This document shows, one piece after another, positions 6,134 to 14,357 of a stretch of 29,159 bases of DNA. Under the pieces are notes generated by a model. That model did not search any database and was not told where the DNA came from. It worked only from the letters and a program-made list of their open reading frames with translations. Position numbers and translations under genes: made by a program. The stretch is taken from positions 1 through 29,159 of the forward strand of contig CAYGHG010000023.1 in the NCBI GenBank assembly GCA_964349515.1, read 5' to 3'. The first letter of the stretch is position 1. The number at the start of each line of letters is the position of its first letter. Origin of the DNA: CAYGHG01 sp964349515 (GTDB lineage: Bacteria; Oederibacteriota; PGYV01; CAYGHG01).

Positions 6134-7369
6134 TTAATAACCGCTCCATACTTCAGGATATGGACCAAGAGGTGAACCATAGCTCAAATAGTGATAACCT
6201 CCAAAAATCCATGCCCTTGCCCCTGTCCCGGTATCAAAAGAAGCCACTGCATGATAAATAACCCCATGTGACGGATAAATCGAAGAATACAAATTATCAC
6301 TCGTTTTTACCCATGTTTCACCTTCGGCAGAATACCAAACCTGCGAATTATATGCATTTGCACCTGTCTGCCCCCCTATTACCCAAATCCTGCCGTCATG
6401 CGAAAAAGCCGCATGATGCCTTGTTGGTGCAAATTTTGCCGCAGAAAAAACCGGATTAAAATTAATCCCGTCCACAGAACTCATCACATCGGATGAGTAT
6501 CCCATTATCGAAGAATAACCGCCGATAATCCATACCTTGCCGCCGTGAACAAGCGCACTGAAAAACGCCCTGTTTCCATAGTAGTTGTACTGCTCTTCTT
6601 GTGTCCAATTAATCCCGTCCGCGGAACTCCATACGTCCGAAAAATAGACATTACTGCGGTATCCGCCGTAAACAAAAATTTTTCCGTTAAAAGAAACTGC
6701 ATCATGGTTGTCCCTGTCCATAAACTGGGCATTAAGCGTAACAATTTCCCAATCTACCCCGTTCGAGGTCCTCCACACGTCAGAAGATGTATTCCCGTCA
6801 GCCGAGCTGCCTACAACCCAAATTTTTTCCCCATCACCGGAATCATGAACTACTGCCGCAACGCTGCCTCTAAGCGGATACCCGGCATTCCCGGTGGCAA
6901 GCGCCCAGTCAACCCCGCCGGCAGAACTCCACACATCGCCGTTTTTTCCTATCAGCCATATATTTCCGGCATAAACTACCGCTTCATATGCAGACTGATA
7001 ACCAAAAGCCGCCGCGTCAGTTTCCCTCGTCCATGTAGATAACGGTTCAGGCGTATGGGTCTGCGTTATGGTCGCGCTGGGAGTTACTGTAGGGGTAAAA
7101 GAAAAAGTGCAGGTCACAGTCTGTGTATTTGATATTGTAAAAGTCGGCGATGCTGTAGAAGTCTGCGTCTCTGTACTATCAGGCGTATTAGTTTCAGTAA
7201 CCGACGGCGAGTAAGTGTGCGTACGAGTCGTTGTCAGCGTAACTATATCCTCAGGAGACTGCGTGGCCGTTACAGTGGCAGTACCGGCAGGTGCCGAAGG
7301 CAAAACGACATTGTTTTTTGCACACGAGAATGCCGTTAGGGCGGCAAGCAGCGGCACAATGAGCCTCAT
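6134..7369 (-). CDS. Predicted surface lipoprotein with Thr/Ser/Pro-rich stalk and kelch-like propeller
   Basis: The 411-residue product starts with a hydrophobic signal ending in 'LTAFSC', an imperfect lipobox with Cys16. Residues 21-110 are a low-complexity stalk full of Thr, Ser and Pro. Residues 113-411 contain about six repeats with 'DVWSSADGINWT'-like strands and 'WVIGG' or 'WIFGGY' turns, as in kelch or similar beta-propellers. It is probably anchored in the outer membrane with a propeller held away on the stalk. Binding partner and enzymatic activity are unknown. It follows the secreted protein gene by four bases with only a weak ribosome site and is the last gene of its block. No clear hairpin terminator follows. 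Confidence 0.8.
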   Translation of the reverse strand: MRLIVPLLAALTAFSCAKNNVVLPSAPAGTATVTATQSPEDIVTLTTTRTHTYSPSVTETNTPDSTETQTSTASPTFTISNTQTVTCTFSFTPTVTPSATITQTHTPEPLSTWTRETDAAAFGYQSAYEAVVYAGNIWLIGKNGDVWSSAGGVDWALATGNAGYPLRGSVAAVVHDSGDGEKIWVVGSSADGNTSSDVWRTSNGVDWEIVTLNAQFMDRDNHDAVSFNGKIFVYGGYRSNVYFSDVWSSADGINWTQEEQYNYYGNRAFFSALVHGGKVWIIGGYSSIMGYSSDVMSSVDGINFNPVFSAAKFAPTRHHAAFSHDGRIWVIGGQTGANAYNSQVWYSAEGETWVKTSDNLYSSIYPSHGVIYHAVASFDTGTGARAWIFGGYHYLSYGSPLGPYPEVWSGY

Positions 7370-7373
7370 GGTT

Positions 7374-8063
7374 TTAAAACCCTGCCTTTACCTTGTCTAT
7401 TATGACCTTTACGGGATAATTCTTCACCCTTATGCTGATAGCCCTGTCAAAAAAGAGTTTAAGCCTGTCGCCTATCGCCAGTTCAGACTGGGATGTCCTT
7501 CTGTTGATTACCCAGTATGTATCCGGGTCGTTTGAAACAAGATATTTTTTTTCCGAACCGTCCTTATTTTTTTCCTCGCTAACCAGCAGAAGCGGCCTTA
7601 TTTCCTCATCCGTCTTTTCAAAAATCTCTGTGCTGTCGGCAAGAACGCCGCGGAGTTCCGTGTTAAAAACCCGTCCGGTTTCAGCTGCATCCCGCAGGGT
7701 AAGCTCATTAAAAGCCTCATACTCCTCCCTGTTTTTGTATATGTAAATCGCATTTGCGATAACAGCATTTGAATTTCTCGGGCCCTTTATTACAAGGTAA
7801 CAACCGGTCTCAAGCTGTGATTTTTCCCCCTGTTCCCTGATATAAACAGGCGTGTCCTGCGTCATAAAAAACTCCACATGGCTTGACACCCTTCTTAAAA
7901 GAAACTTATCGCCCTCTTTTTTTTCAAGAGCCCCGACCTGCATAAAGACCTTTACCTTTTTCTGCTCGCCCTCCTCCTGCGCCTTTTCATCGGCAAAAAC
8001 CTGAATTGAAAACAGGCTAATCAGCAGGTATATCAGGGCTGTTCTTTTTATCATCTGTGACAT
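7374..8063 (-). CDS. Secreted protein of unknown function
   Basis: I do not recognise this family. From the chosen ATG at 8063 (AAGGAGG six bases upstream) it is 229 residues with a clear signal peptide, a cleavage site near 'QVFA|DE' (after Ala24), and a soluble, charged mature part. A pattern of short strands ('VKVFMQVGAL', 'CYLVIKGP', 'IANAIYIYKN', 'AIGDRLKLFF') suggests a beta-rich fold, probably in the periplasm. The frame is open further upstream to 8165, but that extension overlaps the preceding gene and has no ribosome site. The gene still overlaps its upstream neighbour by 47 bases, so the two are probably translated together. Confidence 0.75.
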   Translation of the reverse strand: MSQMIKRTALIYLLISLFSIQVFADEKAQEEGEQKKVKVFMQVGALEKKEGDKFLLRRVSSHVEFFMTQDTPVYIREQGEKSQLETGCYLVIKGPRNSNAVIANAIYIYKNREEYEAFNELTLRDAAETGRVFNTELRGVLADSTEIFEKTDEEIRPLLLVSEEKNKDGSEKKYLVSNDPDTYWVINRRTSQSELAIGDRLKLFFDRAISIRVKNYPVKVIIDKVKAGF

Positions 8064-8550
8064 TTTTTTCCTCCTTATGTTTTCCGTATATGTCCTGCGC
8101 CTGGCCGTTGTTTTTTTGCTTTTCCAGAGACGCTTTGTACTCGCCGAATATCCCCGCCATTGCAAAAGAAACTATAACAGCAGACACAAGGTACTGGAAC
8201 ATTATCAGCCAGAACAGGCTTTTATCCATGGTTGTCGATATGCTGAGCCTGAGGGCAAAAGGCAGTGCCTGTATCCCCCACACCATAAATGAGAAATTAA
8301 TTCCTTTGCGGAGAAAACCTCCGGGCAGCCCCGAATACACAGAATCAAATACAGCCGCTATAAAAAAACCTATCAGTATATTGATAAAAAGAAGCTTTGC
8401 GCCGTAAACAAATGTAAAGCCCGGCTTCAGTATTTTCCCCAGAAAATCCGCATAAAGCCCTCCAAAAACAGAATATGAAACCGCTTCAACGGCAAACATA
8501 ATAAGCCCTGCCGCCAATGTTGCCGTAAAAATCACCTTTGGATGGCTCAT
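8017..8550 (-). CDS. Four-helix integral membrane protein of unknown function
   Basis: The 177-residue product has hydrophobic segments near residues 6-28, 49-70, 83-103 and 111-134, then a very polar tail of about 40 residues rich in Lys, Asp and Glu. I do not recognise a family. Its ATG overlaps the tsaB stop (ATGA) behind a G-rich ribosome site, and its 3' end overlaps the secreted protein gene. It is therefore the first member of a trio (membrane, secreted, propeller lipoprotein) that may form one envelope-associated unit; that link is inference from position alone. Confidence 0.75.
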   Translation of the reverse strand: MSHPKVIFTATLAAGLIMFAVEAVSYSVFGGLYADFLGKILKPGFTFVYGAKLLFINILIGFFIAAVFDSVYSGLPGGFLRKGINFSFMVWGIQALPFALRLSISTTMDKSLFWLIMFQYLVSAVIVSFAMAGIFGEYKASLEKQKNNGQAQDIYGKHKEEKNVTDDKKNSPDIPAD

Positions 8551-9206
8551 AATCCCCCCTTTTGCTTTTTGAGAAGCACAATCTCAGCCTCTGATTTTCT
8601 TATGTAAACCGGCGAGGCATCAAGCATAGAGCCTTGTGCCCCTGCTTTTTCAATTATATCATTAAAAACTTGCATGCTTACGCCTTTTATCCTGTATTTT
8701 ATGCTTTTTTCCGGCAGCATCCCGGCATAAGGCTCCCGCTCAAGCAGCGCGAAAGACACCCCTTTTTCAGCCTCGATTAAAGCCTCTTCTTTGCTCAAAA
8801 GCATATACGGCGTTTTCAGCACGCCGCCCTCGTATCCGGCAGCATAAAATTCATTTCTGCCCGCACCAATCACTGCCATGATTTCCCCGGCGCCGCCCGC
8901 AGACGCCGCTATTATATCAAGCGTGGATACGCCCGCAAATTTTTTGCCTGTCGCCTGAGCCATGCCTTTCATTGCCGCCACCCCGACTCTTATTCCCGTA
9001 AAAGAACCCGGTCCCAGCGCAGCCCCAAAAAGGTCAATATCACAGGAATCAAGGCCGGTTTCCCTAAGAATTTTTTCAATCATGGGCATCAGAATCCTGT
9101 TATATTCCCTGCGGGCCTCAACAGATACCAGGGCTTTTTCGTTTACGCCTTCAAAAATACCTGCTGAAATCTCAATTCCGGAAGTGTCAATGAGTAGTTT
9201 TTTCAT
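8547..9206 (-). CDS. tsaB: tRNA t6A biosynthesis protein TsaB
   Basis: This 219-residue ASKHA-fold protein starts MKKLLIDTSG and holds the family signature 'GPGSFTGIRVG' at residues 65-75, followed by 'GVSTLDIIA'. TsaB is the non-catalytic partner of TsaD in forming N6-threonylcarbamoyladenosine at position 37 of ANN-decoding tRNAs. The usual 'HSExLLP' stretch is degenerate here ('EYNRILMPMI'), which is common because TsaB lacks the metal site of TsaD. It lies five bases after tsaE, its functional partner. Its own ribosome site is weak, so coupling to tsaE is likely. tsaD is not in this window. Confidence 0.93.
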   Translation of the reverse strand: MKKLLIDTSGIEISAGIFEGVNEKALVSVEARREYNRILMPMIEKILRETGLDSCDIDLFGAALGPGSFTGIRVGVAAMKGMAQATGKKFAGVSTLDIIAASAGGAGEIMAVIGAGRNEFYAAGYEGGVLKTPYMLLSKEEALIEAEKGVSFALLEREPYAGMLPEKSIKYRIKGVSMQVFNDIIEKAGAQGSMLDASPVYIRKSEAEIVLLKKQKGGL

Positions 9207-9211
9207 ATATG

Positions 9212-9706
9212 TTAGACGCCTTTGGAGGGCGTTTTTCCTGCATACTCTGTAATTTTTCTTGAATCGCCGCCTAAATGCTCAAGCATATAAAAATGTGTAA
9301 AATCTCCGGCGGTTTCCGGCACTCTCTCCGGCCATTCCGCGATTATGACGGAACCGGGCGCTTCAAGCATCTCCCTGTAACCCGTATTTTCAAGCTCCCG
9401 GAAATCCTTTAGCCTGTAAAAATCAAAATGATAAATTGTTTTTATTCCCTCCGGATTGTCCAACCCGTGAATCTCCCTTAAAATCGTGAAAGTCGGGCTT
9501 GATACATCTTTCGCCGAGCCGCCGAGAGCTTCTACGGCGCCCTTTACAAAAGCCGTCTTGCCCGCCCCGAGCTCGCCTTTGAGGGCTATAACACCCCCCG
9601 GTTTAAAGCCGCGGGCGGCTTTGGCCGCGAACTCTTTAGTTTCTTCTTCCGAGCGGGTTTCGCAGAAGTTTTTTTCTGTAAACAGCACGCTTAAAAATGT
9701 CTCCAT
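9212..9706 (-). CDS. tsaE: tRNA t6A biosynthesis ATPase TsaE
   Basis: This 164-residue P-loop ATPase cycles the TsaB-TsaD complex in t6A tRNA modification. Walker A is 'GELGAGKTAF' (Lys50, Thr51). It is followed by 'SSPTFTI', 'HFDFYRL' with Asp95, and 'IAEWPERVP' with Glu124, all standard for the family. An N-terminal extension of about 12 residues precedes the domain. The start at 9706 has AAGGGG five bases upstream and overlaps the end of thiL by 16 bases. It is directly followed by tsaB. Confidence 0.95.
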   Translation of the reverse strand: METFLSVLFTEKNFCETRSEEETKEFAAKAARGFKPGGVIALKGELGAGKTAFVKGAVEALGGSAKDVSSPTFTILREIHGLDNPEGIKTIYHFDFYRLKDFRELENTGYREMLEAPGSVIIAEWPERVPETAGDFTHFYMLEHLGGDSRKITEYAGKTPSKGV

Positions 9707-10668
9707 ATTTTCCCCTTTTCCGGTTTTACTGTTTTACCGCCCGTTTTAACCGTTACTTCCTTCTTTTTTACCGCTTTGCCTATCCCGGAAAACCTCATAC
9801 CCGATAACGCCGCGTATCTTTCAAAATCAGCTTCCCTGCCGCGGGCCACTGTAAAAAGAAGTTCAAAATCCTCGCCTCCGTAAAGTGCAAAATCATGGGC
9901 TTTTTTTCCGAAAACCGCAGCCGCTTCAGGCGCTGTAGGCAGCAGTTTTTTCTCTATCATAAACCCGCAGCCGCTTTCTTCGGATAAATTTATCGCGTCA
10001 TTAATAAGCCCGTCCGATATGTCAATGCAAGATGTTACGGCGCCGGAGGCCGCAATGACAGAAGCTTCCGCATATCTCGGAACAGGCATGATATGCTTTC
10101 TCACACAAAGCGTTTCCGCGTCATTCAAATTTTTTCTGCCCTTTTTCTGCAGTATGAGCAGCCCGGCCCGCGAGGCGCCGAGTTTGCCCGTCACATAGAG
10201 GCTGTCACCGGGCCCGGCTCCGCCGCGCATTATGCTTTTGCCCTTTTCAGCGCCCCCTATGAGGGTAATTGAAATAAAGAGCTCCCCGCTTCTCACTGTA
10301 TCGCCGCCTACGAGGCTCACCCCGAAGTTTTCTGCGTATGAAATCAAGCCGCTGAATATTTCATCTATGAAAGCCTGTTTTTCCTTCTTCGGAAAACCGG
10401 CGCAGGCAATCGCGTAGCGTGGTATGCCCCCCATGGCGCATATGTCTGATATGTTGGCAGCCATTGCCCTGAATCCTATTTCATGGGGAAGAAAATATTT
10501 TCTGGAAAAGTGCGTGTTTTCTACGAGGGTATCGGCTGTAACAAGCAGTTCTTCACCGGCATCATTTTTTAGTACGGCGCAGTCGTCGCCTATTCCTTTT
10601 ATTATGCCTTCCGGGGGGCCGCACGACGCGGCAGCCCTGACGCGCGCGATAAATTCTTTCTCGCGCAT
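9691..10668 (-). CDS. thiL: Thiamine-monophosphate kinase
   Basis: This 325-residue enzyme phosphorylates thiamine monophosphate to the active cofactor thiamine diphosphate with ATP. Motifs in order are 'GIGDDCAV' (Asp28, Asp29), 'TADTLVENTHF', 'NISDICAMGG' (Asp75), 'GGDTV' (121-125), 'DISDGL' and 'YGGEDFELLF'. These supply the multi-metal and substrate sites of the AIR-synthase-like fold. Length is typical. The ATG overlaps the stop of the upstream TPR gene by one base (TAATG). The thiL-tsaE-tsaB order with overlaps points to one transcript. Confidence 0.96.
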   Translation of the reverse strand: MREKEFIARVRAAASCGPPEGIIKGIGDDCAVLKNDAGEELLVTADTLVENTHFSRKYFLPHEIGFRAMAANISDICAMGGIPRYAIACAGFPKKEKQAFIDEIFSGLISYAENFGVSLVGGDTVRSGELFISITLIGGAEKGKSIMRGGAGPGDSLYVTGKLGASRAGLLILQKKGRKNLNDAETLCVRKHIMPVPRYAEASVIAASGAVTSCIDISDGLINDAINLSEESGCGFMIEKKLLPTAPEAAAVFGKKAHDFALYGGEDFELLFTVARGREADFERYAALSGMRFSGIGKAVKKKEVTVKTGGKTVKPEKGKIWRHF

Positions 10669-11489
10669 TATTTTTCCGGTTCAGGCACTAAAGCGGAAAT
10701 CCTGGAGCGGGCGTATTCGGTGACTATGTCCGGAAATTCTTCACTGATTTTTTTGTAAAGGGCTATCGCCTGCTTTTCCCTGCCCTGCTCTTCATATATC
10801 CGCGCTTTGCCGGTCATTGCCTCGGCGCTTAAAAAACTCTTTTTGTATTTTTCATTTATCATGTCGTAATATTTTATCGCTTTGTCATAATCTCTTTTAT
10901 TCAGGTACGCGTCCGCAATTCCCATCATAGCCTCCGCCGACCAGTCCGTGCCGTCAAACTCCTTAATGATTTTTTCATATACCCTTATTGCGTCATCTGT
11001 ACTCAGCACGTAGTTTAAGCTGTCGGCAAGCTCCAGATTCAGCCACGCATACATGTCGCTGTTAACCCCCCGGTTTTCCTCTATCAGCTCCCTGTATAGT
11101 TCCATAGCCTTTATGTGTTTTCCGGAATCCTTATAAGTCTGGGCCAGGCTCAAGCGCGCCTGTTTTACGGTTTCCCTTACTTTTTCATCGTCGGCCCATC
11201 TTGACGCCACTCTGGAATATATGGCGGCTGCTTCCTCAAACTTTTTATGTATGGCAAATTTCTCGGCTCTCGCCATCTCTTTTTTTACCACTTTGACGGA
11301 ATCGCCCCAGCCTGTTTCTCTGTCAACCGCGAAAAAAACCGCTGTAAGCGCTGCCGCTATTACAAGCCCGGCGATTACACGCGAAAACAGCGGCGAAGGT
11401 TTAGCCTCTGATATTTTCACTTCCGGCACAGCAGCAGGTTTTTCTTTGACCGTTTTTATCTTCTTTTTTGAAGTCTCTCTTTTTTTCAT
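10668..11489 (-). CDS. Membrane-anchored TPR protein
   Basis: From the chosen ATG at 11489 (AAGGGG eight bases upstream) the product has 273 residues. It has a Lys-rich cytoplasmic N-terminus, one membrane helix near residues 35-55, and about five tetratricopeptide units to the C-terminus. Examples are 'AEAMMGIADAYLNKRDYDKAI' in shortened form and 'YEEQGREKQAIALYKKI'. The repeats should face the periplasm and act as a protein-binding scaffold; the partner is unknown. The frame is open ten codons further, but that start lacks a ribosome site. YbgF/CpoB-like or YfgM-like proteins share this layout, though no family-specific motif proves either. Confidence 0.82.
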   Translation of the reverse strand: MKKRETSKKKIKTVKEKPAAVPEVKISEAKPSPLFSRVIAGLVIAAALTAVFFAVDRETGWGDSVKVVKKEMARAEKFAIHKKFEEAAAIYSRVASRWADDEKVRETVKQARLSLAQTYKDSGKHIKAMELYRELIEENRGVNSDMYAWLNLELADSLNYVLSTDDAIRVYEKIIKEFDGTDWSAEAMMGIADAYLNKRDYDKAIKYYDMINEKYKKSFLSAEAMTGKARIYEEQGREKQAIALYKKISEEFPDIVTEYARSRISALVPEPEK

Positions 11490-11528
11490 TTGATTTCCCC
11501 TTGGAATTAAAGGCTGCAAAAGCCTTTA

Positions 11529-11909
11529 TCAGTACGTTGATACTTTCTTTTCTTCCGTGTATGTTCCGCCCGCGGCGCTTACAGCCTCTACTTTAACGGT
11601 AAATTCGCCTTTGGGCACCGGCTGGGTTATCGGTATCATATTTCTGTATATCCAGATTTTCTCTTTATCGCTGTATTTAAGGCTCACTTTGGGAAGCCCG
11701 GGTATTTCTATCCAGCCGTTTACGGCTGTGATATCGGGGGTTGTCTGCACCCTGACGGTTACTACCGAACCCGGCATCAGGTTTTCCTGCGGTGTTATTG
11801 TAAAAGAGACTATTTTTTTATCCGCAATCTGTATTCCTGCGCACCCGCTGAATACGAATACGGCGGCGGCAAGAGCCGCGGTTAAGAGTTTAAACTTCAG
11901 CTTCTTCAC
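11529..11909 (-). CDS. Small predicted lipoprotein with Ig-like domain
   Basis: The 126-residue product has a signal peptide ending in the lipobox 'FSGC' (Cys23), then a mature part of about 100 residues with alternating strands ('VSFTITPQENLMPGSVV', 'VTVRVQTTP', 'GEFTVKVEAVSAAGG') that suggest one immunoglobulin-like domain. The function is unknown; it is probably attached to a membrane facing the periplasm. It starts with GTG and overlaps the end of the upstream gene by 20 bases with little ribosome site, so coupling is likely. Confidence 0.75.
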   Translation of the reverse strand: MKKLKFKLLTAALAAAVFVFSGCAGIQIADKKIVSFTITPQENLMPGSVVTVRVQTTPDITAVNGWIEIPGLPKVSLKYSDKEKIWIYRNMIPITQPVPKGEFTVKVEAVSAAGGTYTEEKKVSTY

Positions 11910-12354
11910 CGGGCTTTAAGTCTTCAGAAAATTTAAGCCTCTGGGCTATGTCTCCCGAAGCGCCCTCAACGTTTGATACCATCTCAAGCCCGATATAAGC
12001 CGGCGTAAAGAACAGTATTACTATTAACATATTAAGTTTGAGGTTTGACAGGAGCCCGTCGTATGTAAATAGGTCGTATCTTCCGTTTAAGAATATCAAA
12101 AGGAAAACAACAGCCACGTAAAGCACCGCGAACAAAAGCACCACTCGTTTTGAATTACGCGCCCTGTAGGCATTTGTGTCGAGGTCCAGCTGCAGATTGT
12201 CAAGCTCCTCTTTCTGCTCGATAGTAAGCGGCTGGTTAATGAGTTCATCTATTTTTTTCTTGAGCTGCCTGTTGGAAACAAAAATAGAAATAATCCATCC
12301 CCACATAATAAAGAAAAGTATTGAAAGAAGTATCAGAAGAATAGGCACTACCAT
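11890..12354 (-). CDS. Three-helix membrane protein of unknown function
   Basis: The 154-residue product has hydrophobic helices near residues 3-26, 71-90 and 105-126. A charged coiled-coil-like stretch lies between the first two (29-68, with 'LKKKIDELINQ' and 'EQKEELDNLQLDLD'), and the C-terminus is acidic. I do not recognise the family. The ATG at 12354 has a clear GGAGGG site and follows the nnr stop by 11 bases. It overlaps the small lipoprotein gene downstream, so these two and the TPR gene may form a small envelope module; this is inference from position. Confidence 0.75.
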   Translation of the reverse strand: MVVPILLILLSILFFIMWGWIISIFVSNRQLKKKIDELINQPLTIEQKEELDNLQLDLDTNAYRARNSKRVVLLFAVLYVAVVFLLIFLNGRYDLFTYDGLLSNLKLNMLIVILFFTPAYIGLEMVSNVEGASGDIAQRLKFSEDLKPGEEAEV

Positions 12355-12365
12355 TTAAGTCCCTC

Positions 12366-13913
12366 CTATATTTTAAGTGTTTTTATTGCCTTTGCCAAAT
12401 TCATGGCAATATCTCCGGCGGTGATACCCTCGCCGCTCATTTCAGCGAGCAAAAGGTCTCCGCTTAATCCGTGTACGTAATTAGCGGCTATTCCCGCCTG
12501 CAGCGTGTTCATTCCCTGCGCGGCAAAGGAGGCTATAACCCCCGATAAAACATCCCCGCTTCCGGGAGTTGCCATTCCGGAATTCCCCGTCGTATTTACG
12601 TAAATATTTCCGTCTCTGTCGGCTATGATCGACCTGCCGTCTTTAAGCAGAACATTTACCCCGTATTTACGGGCAAAATCAGCGGCAATATTGAATTTAT
12701 TCTTTACAATATCAACAATGCCTGCATCACAGAGTTTAGACATCTCTCCTAAATGTGGAGTCAATATAACATCTTTATTTAAGTTTTTCAAGCAGTTTTT
12801 GTCCTCTGAAACAGCGTTTATGGCGTCGGCATCAATAATAACAGGCAGTTTGGACCTCATAATAAACTCCCTGGCAAGTACCCGTGCCTGCGCGCCCGAG
12901 CCGAGCCCCGGCCCTATTACAGCCGTCTTTGCTTTTGTGCTTAATTCAAGCAGCCTCTCCAGCGACTCCCCTGATATAAAACCGTCCGAATCTTCTTTAA
13001 GCCATGCAAAAAGCACCTCTTCAAAACCCGCTTTTACAGAGTCGTGCAGCGATCCCGGCGCCGCTATAGTTACTATGCCTGCCCCTGATTTCAGCGCTCC
13101 CCTCGCGCTCAGAGCAGGCGCGCCTCCCATGCCCCTGCAGCCGCCTATTACCAAAACAGGCCCAAAGGTTCCTTTATTGGCATTTTTTGGCCTGTATGGC
13201 AACATTGAAACTGCAATATCATGGGTAACAAGTACGTTTTTTCTCGGCTCAGAAAGAAGTCTTACCGGGAATGAAATATCCGATACGACAAGCTTTCCCA
13301 CTGTGTCAAAACCCGGAAATACTGCGAGCCCTTTTTTTGGAAGGCCAAAAGTTACCGTCAGGTCGGCGTACACGCAAACCGGCGCGCAGTCGCCCGTATC
13401 TGAGTTTAAACCGGAAGGCACGTCAACAGACACCGTGTATCTTCCCGCACCGTTTATCAGAGTTATTACCTTTGCCATAAATCCTTCAACCGGCCTGTTT
13501 AGGCCCGTGCCGAGCAGTGCGTCAATAATGATATCGCAGGAAAACACGGCACCGGCCGCAGCCTCAAGCACTTCATCACTGTTTAGTAAAATCACTTCAA
13601 CGCCGTATTTTATTGCCGCGTCCAGATTGGACGCGGATTCAGGCGAAAGCTTCTGCCTGTCGCCGGTGAAAAACACAGTCACAGAAGCACCGTCGCACCG
13701 CAGGTGCCTGGCTGTAACAAACCCGTCGCCGCCGTTGTTACCCTGCCCGCAAAAGACGCAAACACGCTTCATCAGCACGCCGCCTGTTTCAGCTTTTAGA
13801 GCGTCAACAACGCTTATACCGGCGTTTTCCATCAGGATTGATGAAGAAACCCCGAATTCTTCGATGGTGCGCTTTTCAATATCTTTCATTTCAGAAGAAG
13901 ATACAAGATACAT
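12366..13913 (-). CDS. nnr: Bifunctional NAD(P)HX epimerase / ADP-dependent NAD(P)HX dehydratase
   Basis: The 515-residue protein fuses two metabolite-repair enzymes that restore hydrated NADH and NADPH. The YjeF_N epimerase half (about 1-215) shows 'GQGNNGGDGF' at 56-65. The dehydratase half (about 225-510) shows 'GCRGMGGAPALSARGAL', 'TPHLGEMSKL' and 'GNSGMATPGSGDVLSG' at 443-458, with catalytic Asp454. The order and length match the common bacterial fusion. The ATG has an AGGAGG site. A probable promoter lies just upstream, although acpS ends only 68 bases away. A 440-codon frame on the opposite strand is a shadow of this gene. Confidence 0.96.
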   Translation of the reverse strand: MYLVSSSEMKDIEKRTIEEFGVSSSILMENAGISVVDALKAETGGVLMKRVCVFCGQGNNGGDGFVTARHLRCDGASVTVFFTGDRQKLSPESASNLDAAIKYGVEVILLNSDEVLEAAAGAVFSCDIIIDALLGTGLNRPVEGFMAKVITLINGAGRYTVSVDVPSGLNSDTGDCAPVCVYADLTVTFGLPKKGLAVFPGFDTVGKLVVSDISFPVRLLSEPRKNVLVTHDIAVSMLPYRPKNANKGTFGPVLVIGGCRGMGGAPALSARGALKSGAGIVTIAAPGSLHDSVKAGFEEVLFAWLKEDSDGFISGESLERLLELSTKAKTAVIGPGLGSGAQARVLAREFIMRSKLPVIIDADAINAVSEDKNCLKNLNKDVILTPHLGEMSKLCDAGIVDIVKNKFNIAADFARKYGVNVLLKDGRSIIADRDGNIYVNTTGNSGMATPGSGDVLSGVIASFAAQGMNTLQAGIAANYVHGLSGDLLLAEMSGEGITAGDIAMNLAKAIKTLKI

Positions 13914-13931
13914 GCCTTACCTCCTAAAACA

Positions 13932-13960
13932 ATATTACCACCCTTAAACAACTTAATCAA
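13932..13960 (-). promoter_or_regulatory. Possible sigma-70-type promoter for nnr and downstream genes
   Basis: In the 68-base gap between acpS and nnr the minus strand has TTGATT and TAATAT separated by 17 bases, ending about 19 bases before the nnr ATG. The match is fair, not strong. It is the only such gap inside the otherwise packed lnt-to-lipoprotein block. Confidence 0.4.
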
Positions 13961-13981
13961 ACCTATAATAATTCCCCTGCA

Positions 13982-14344
13982 TCAAACCAGTATGCATACC
14001 GCCGCGGCCGCTGTCTTTGTATGGGAAATACTGATGACTGCCTTTTTTGCCCCTTTTTTTCTCAGCGCTTTTTTCAGGACCGGGGTTAAAACAATTTCAG
14101 GCCTGCCGTCTTTATTGTTTCTCGTCTCAATAGCATTCAGCGGTATCCCTTTGTCGGTTGACAGAGCTTTTATGAAGGCCTCTTTAACCGCAAACCTGCC
14201 TGCCAAGTGTTCTCCAAAATTTCTCTTCGCCATACAATACGCGGCCTCAGCAGGAGCAAATACCCGCTTCATGAATGCGCTTTTTTTTGCCATCAACGTT
14301 ATCTTTTTAGTATCGCATATGTCTATGCCCAGCCCTTTTATCAT
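13982..14344 (-). CDS. acpS: Holo-[acyl-carrier-protein] synthase
   Basis: This 120-residue AcpS-type phosphopantetheinyl transferase moves 4'-phosphopantetheine from CoA to the serine of apo-ACP, activating fatty-acid synthesis. The family landmarks are 'GLGIDI' with metal ligand Asp8, 'AGRFAVKEAFIKAL' with Glu55, and 'ISISHT' near the C-terminus. Length is typical. The ATG follows the surE stop by 13 bases with an AGGTGA ribosome site. acpS beside nnr is a frequent arrangement in bacteria. Confidence 0.95.
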   Translation of the reverse strand: MIKGLGIDICDTKKITLMAKKSAFMKRVFAPAEAAYCMAKRNFGEHLAGRFAVKEAFIKALSTDKGIPLNAIETRNNKDGRPEIVLTPVLKKALRKKGAKKAVISISHTKTAAAAVCILV

Positions 14345-14357
14345 AACATCACCTTTT

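Noticed and set aside
8064..8165. N-terminal extension of the secreted protein
   Set aside because: It would bury the signal peptide behind 34 basic residues and is shared with the upstream gene; the ATG at 8063 has AAGGAGG.
12625..13947. A 440-codon open frame on the plus strand
   Set aside because: It is exactly antisense to nnr, whose domains and motifs are complete, and its translation is Ser/Thr/Pro-rich without any recognisable motif. It is a shadow caused by codon bias.
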